The notes under the pieces are model-generated. The model searched no databases, was not told the origin of the DNA, and worked only from the letters and a program-made list of their open reading frames with translations. A DNA stretch of 5,970 bases. It comes from an uncultured bacterium. Lineage in GTDB: Bacteria > Bacillota_I > Bacilli_A > Mycoplasmatales > Metamycoplasmataceae. The number at the start of each line of letters is the position of its first letter. Positions within the stretch are counted from its first letter, which is position 1. This document shows positions 5,961 through 5,970 of the stretch, in pieces. The position numbers were made by a program, and so were the translations under genes. The DNA lies in the NCBI GenBank assembly GCA_929200685.1, contig CAKNAO010000039.1, forward strand, positions 1 to 5,970, written 5' to 3'.

Positions 5961-5970
5961 ATAATTAAAT

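Noticed and set aside
1..5970. tRNA, rRNA, 4.5S RNA, CRISPR or insertion sequence
   Set aside because: I saw no cloverleaf-like GC-richer segments, no spaced repeats, and no transposase motifs or terminal repeats on either strand.

Overview
The window comes from a mollicute (mycoplasma-like) genome that uses genetic code 4. Base composition is extremely A+T-rich. All 12 tryptophan codons I can place in frame are TGA and none is TGG; several sit where the protein family has a conserved Trp, for example NKWD in Der and the WG of the YgjP-like protease. This excludes Acholeplasma/phytoplasma-type code 11 organisms. I cannot name the genus from the sequence alone.

Everything lies on the + strand with almost no intergenic space. 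In order: the 3' end of a YgjP-like zinc metallopeptidase gene (1-386); ffh, the signal recognition particle GTPase (401-1735); a six-helix membrane protein resembling the Pr6Pr/DUF1600 group, starting at GTG (1738-2469); a long open frame (2497-3582) joining an unrecognised 143-residue helical region to cytidylate kinase (cmk, own start probably at 2926); der/engA, the double-GTPase ribosome assembly factor (3604-4923); gpsA, glycerol-3-phosphate dehydrogenase (4913-5908), overlapping der by 11 bases; and a probable A/U-only terminator (5925-5960). No stretch over 300 bases lacks a gene, and I see no RNA gene, CRISPR array or mobile element.

The order cmk-der-gpsA follows the conserved Firmicutes order (B. 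subtilis has cmk-ypfD-...-der-gpsA), so the right half is an inherited housekeeping cluster. The products serve protein targeting (Ffh), CMP/dCMP recycling (Cmk), 50S subunit maturation (Der) and supply of glycerol-3-phosphate for membrane lipids (GpsA). They share growth-related demand rather than one pathway.

The points most worth a second look are at the junctions. A perfect 15-bp inverted repeat (2461-2503) holds the stop codon of one gene in one arm and the start codon of the next in the other, with a TATAAT hexamer in its loop. The two genes whose starts are visible and that lack a Shine-Dalgarno sequence (ffh and the 2497 frame) are the two with TATAAT placed for leaderless transcription. 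The 2497 frame runs into cmk without a stop, although cmk has its own good ribosome binding site. Der has Glu instead of Asp in the NKxD motif of its first G domain. I found no evidence of a wholly new multi-gene system; the region is mainly conserved core genes.
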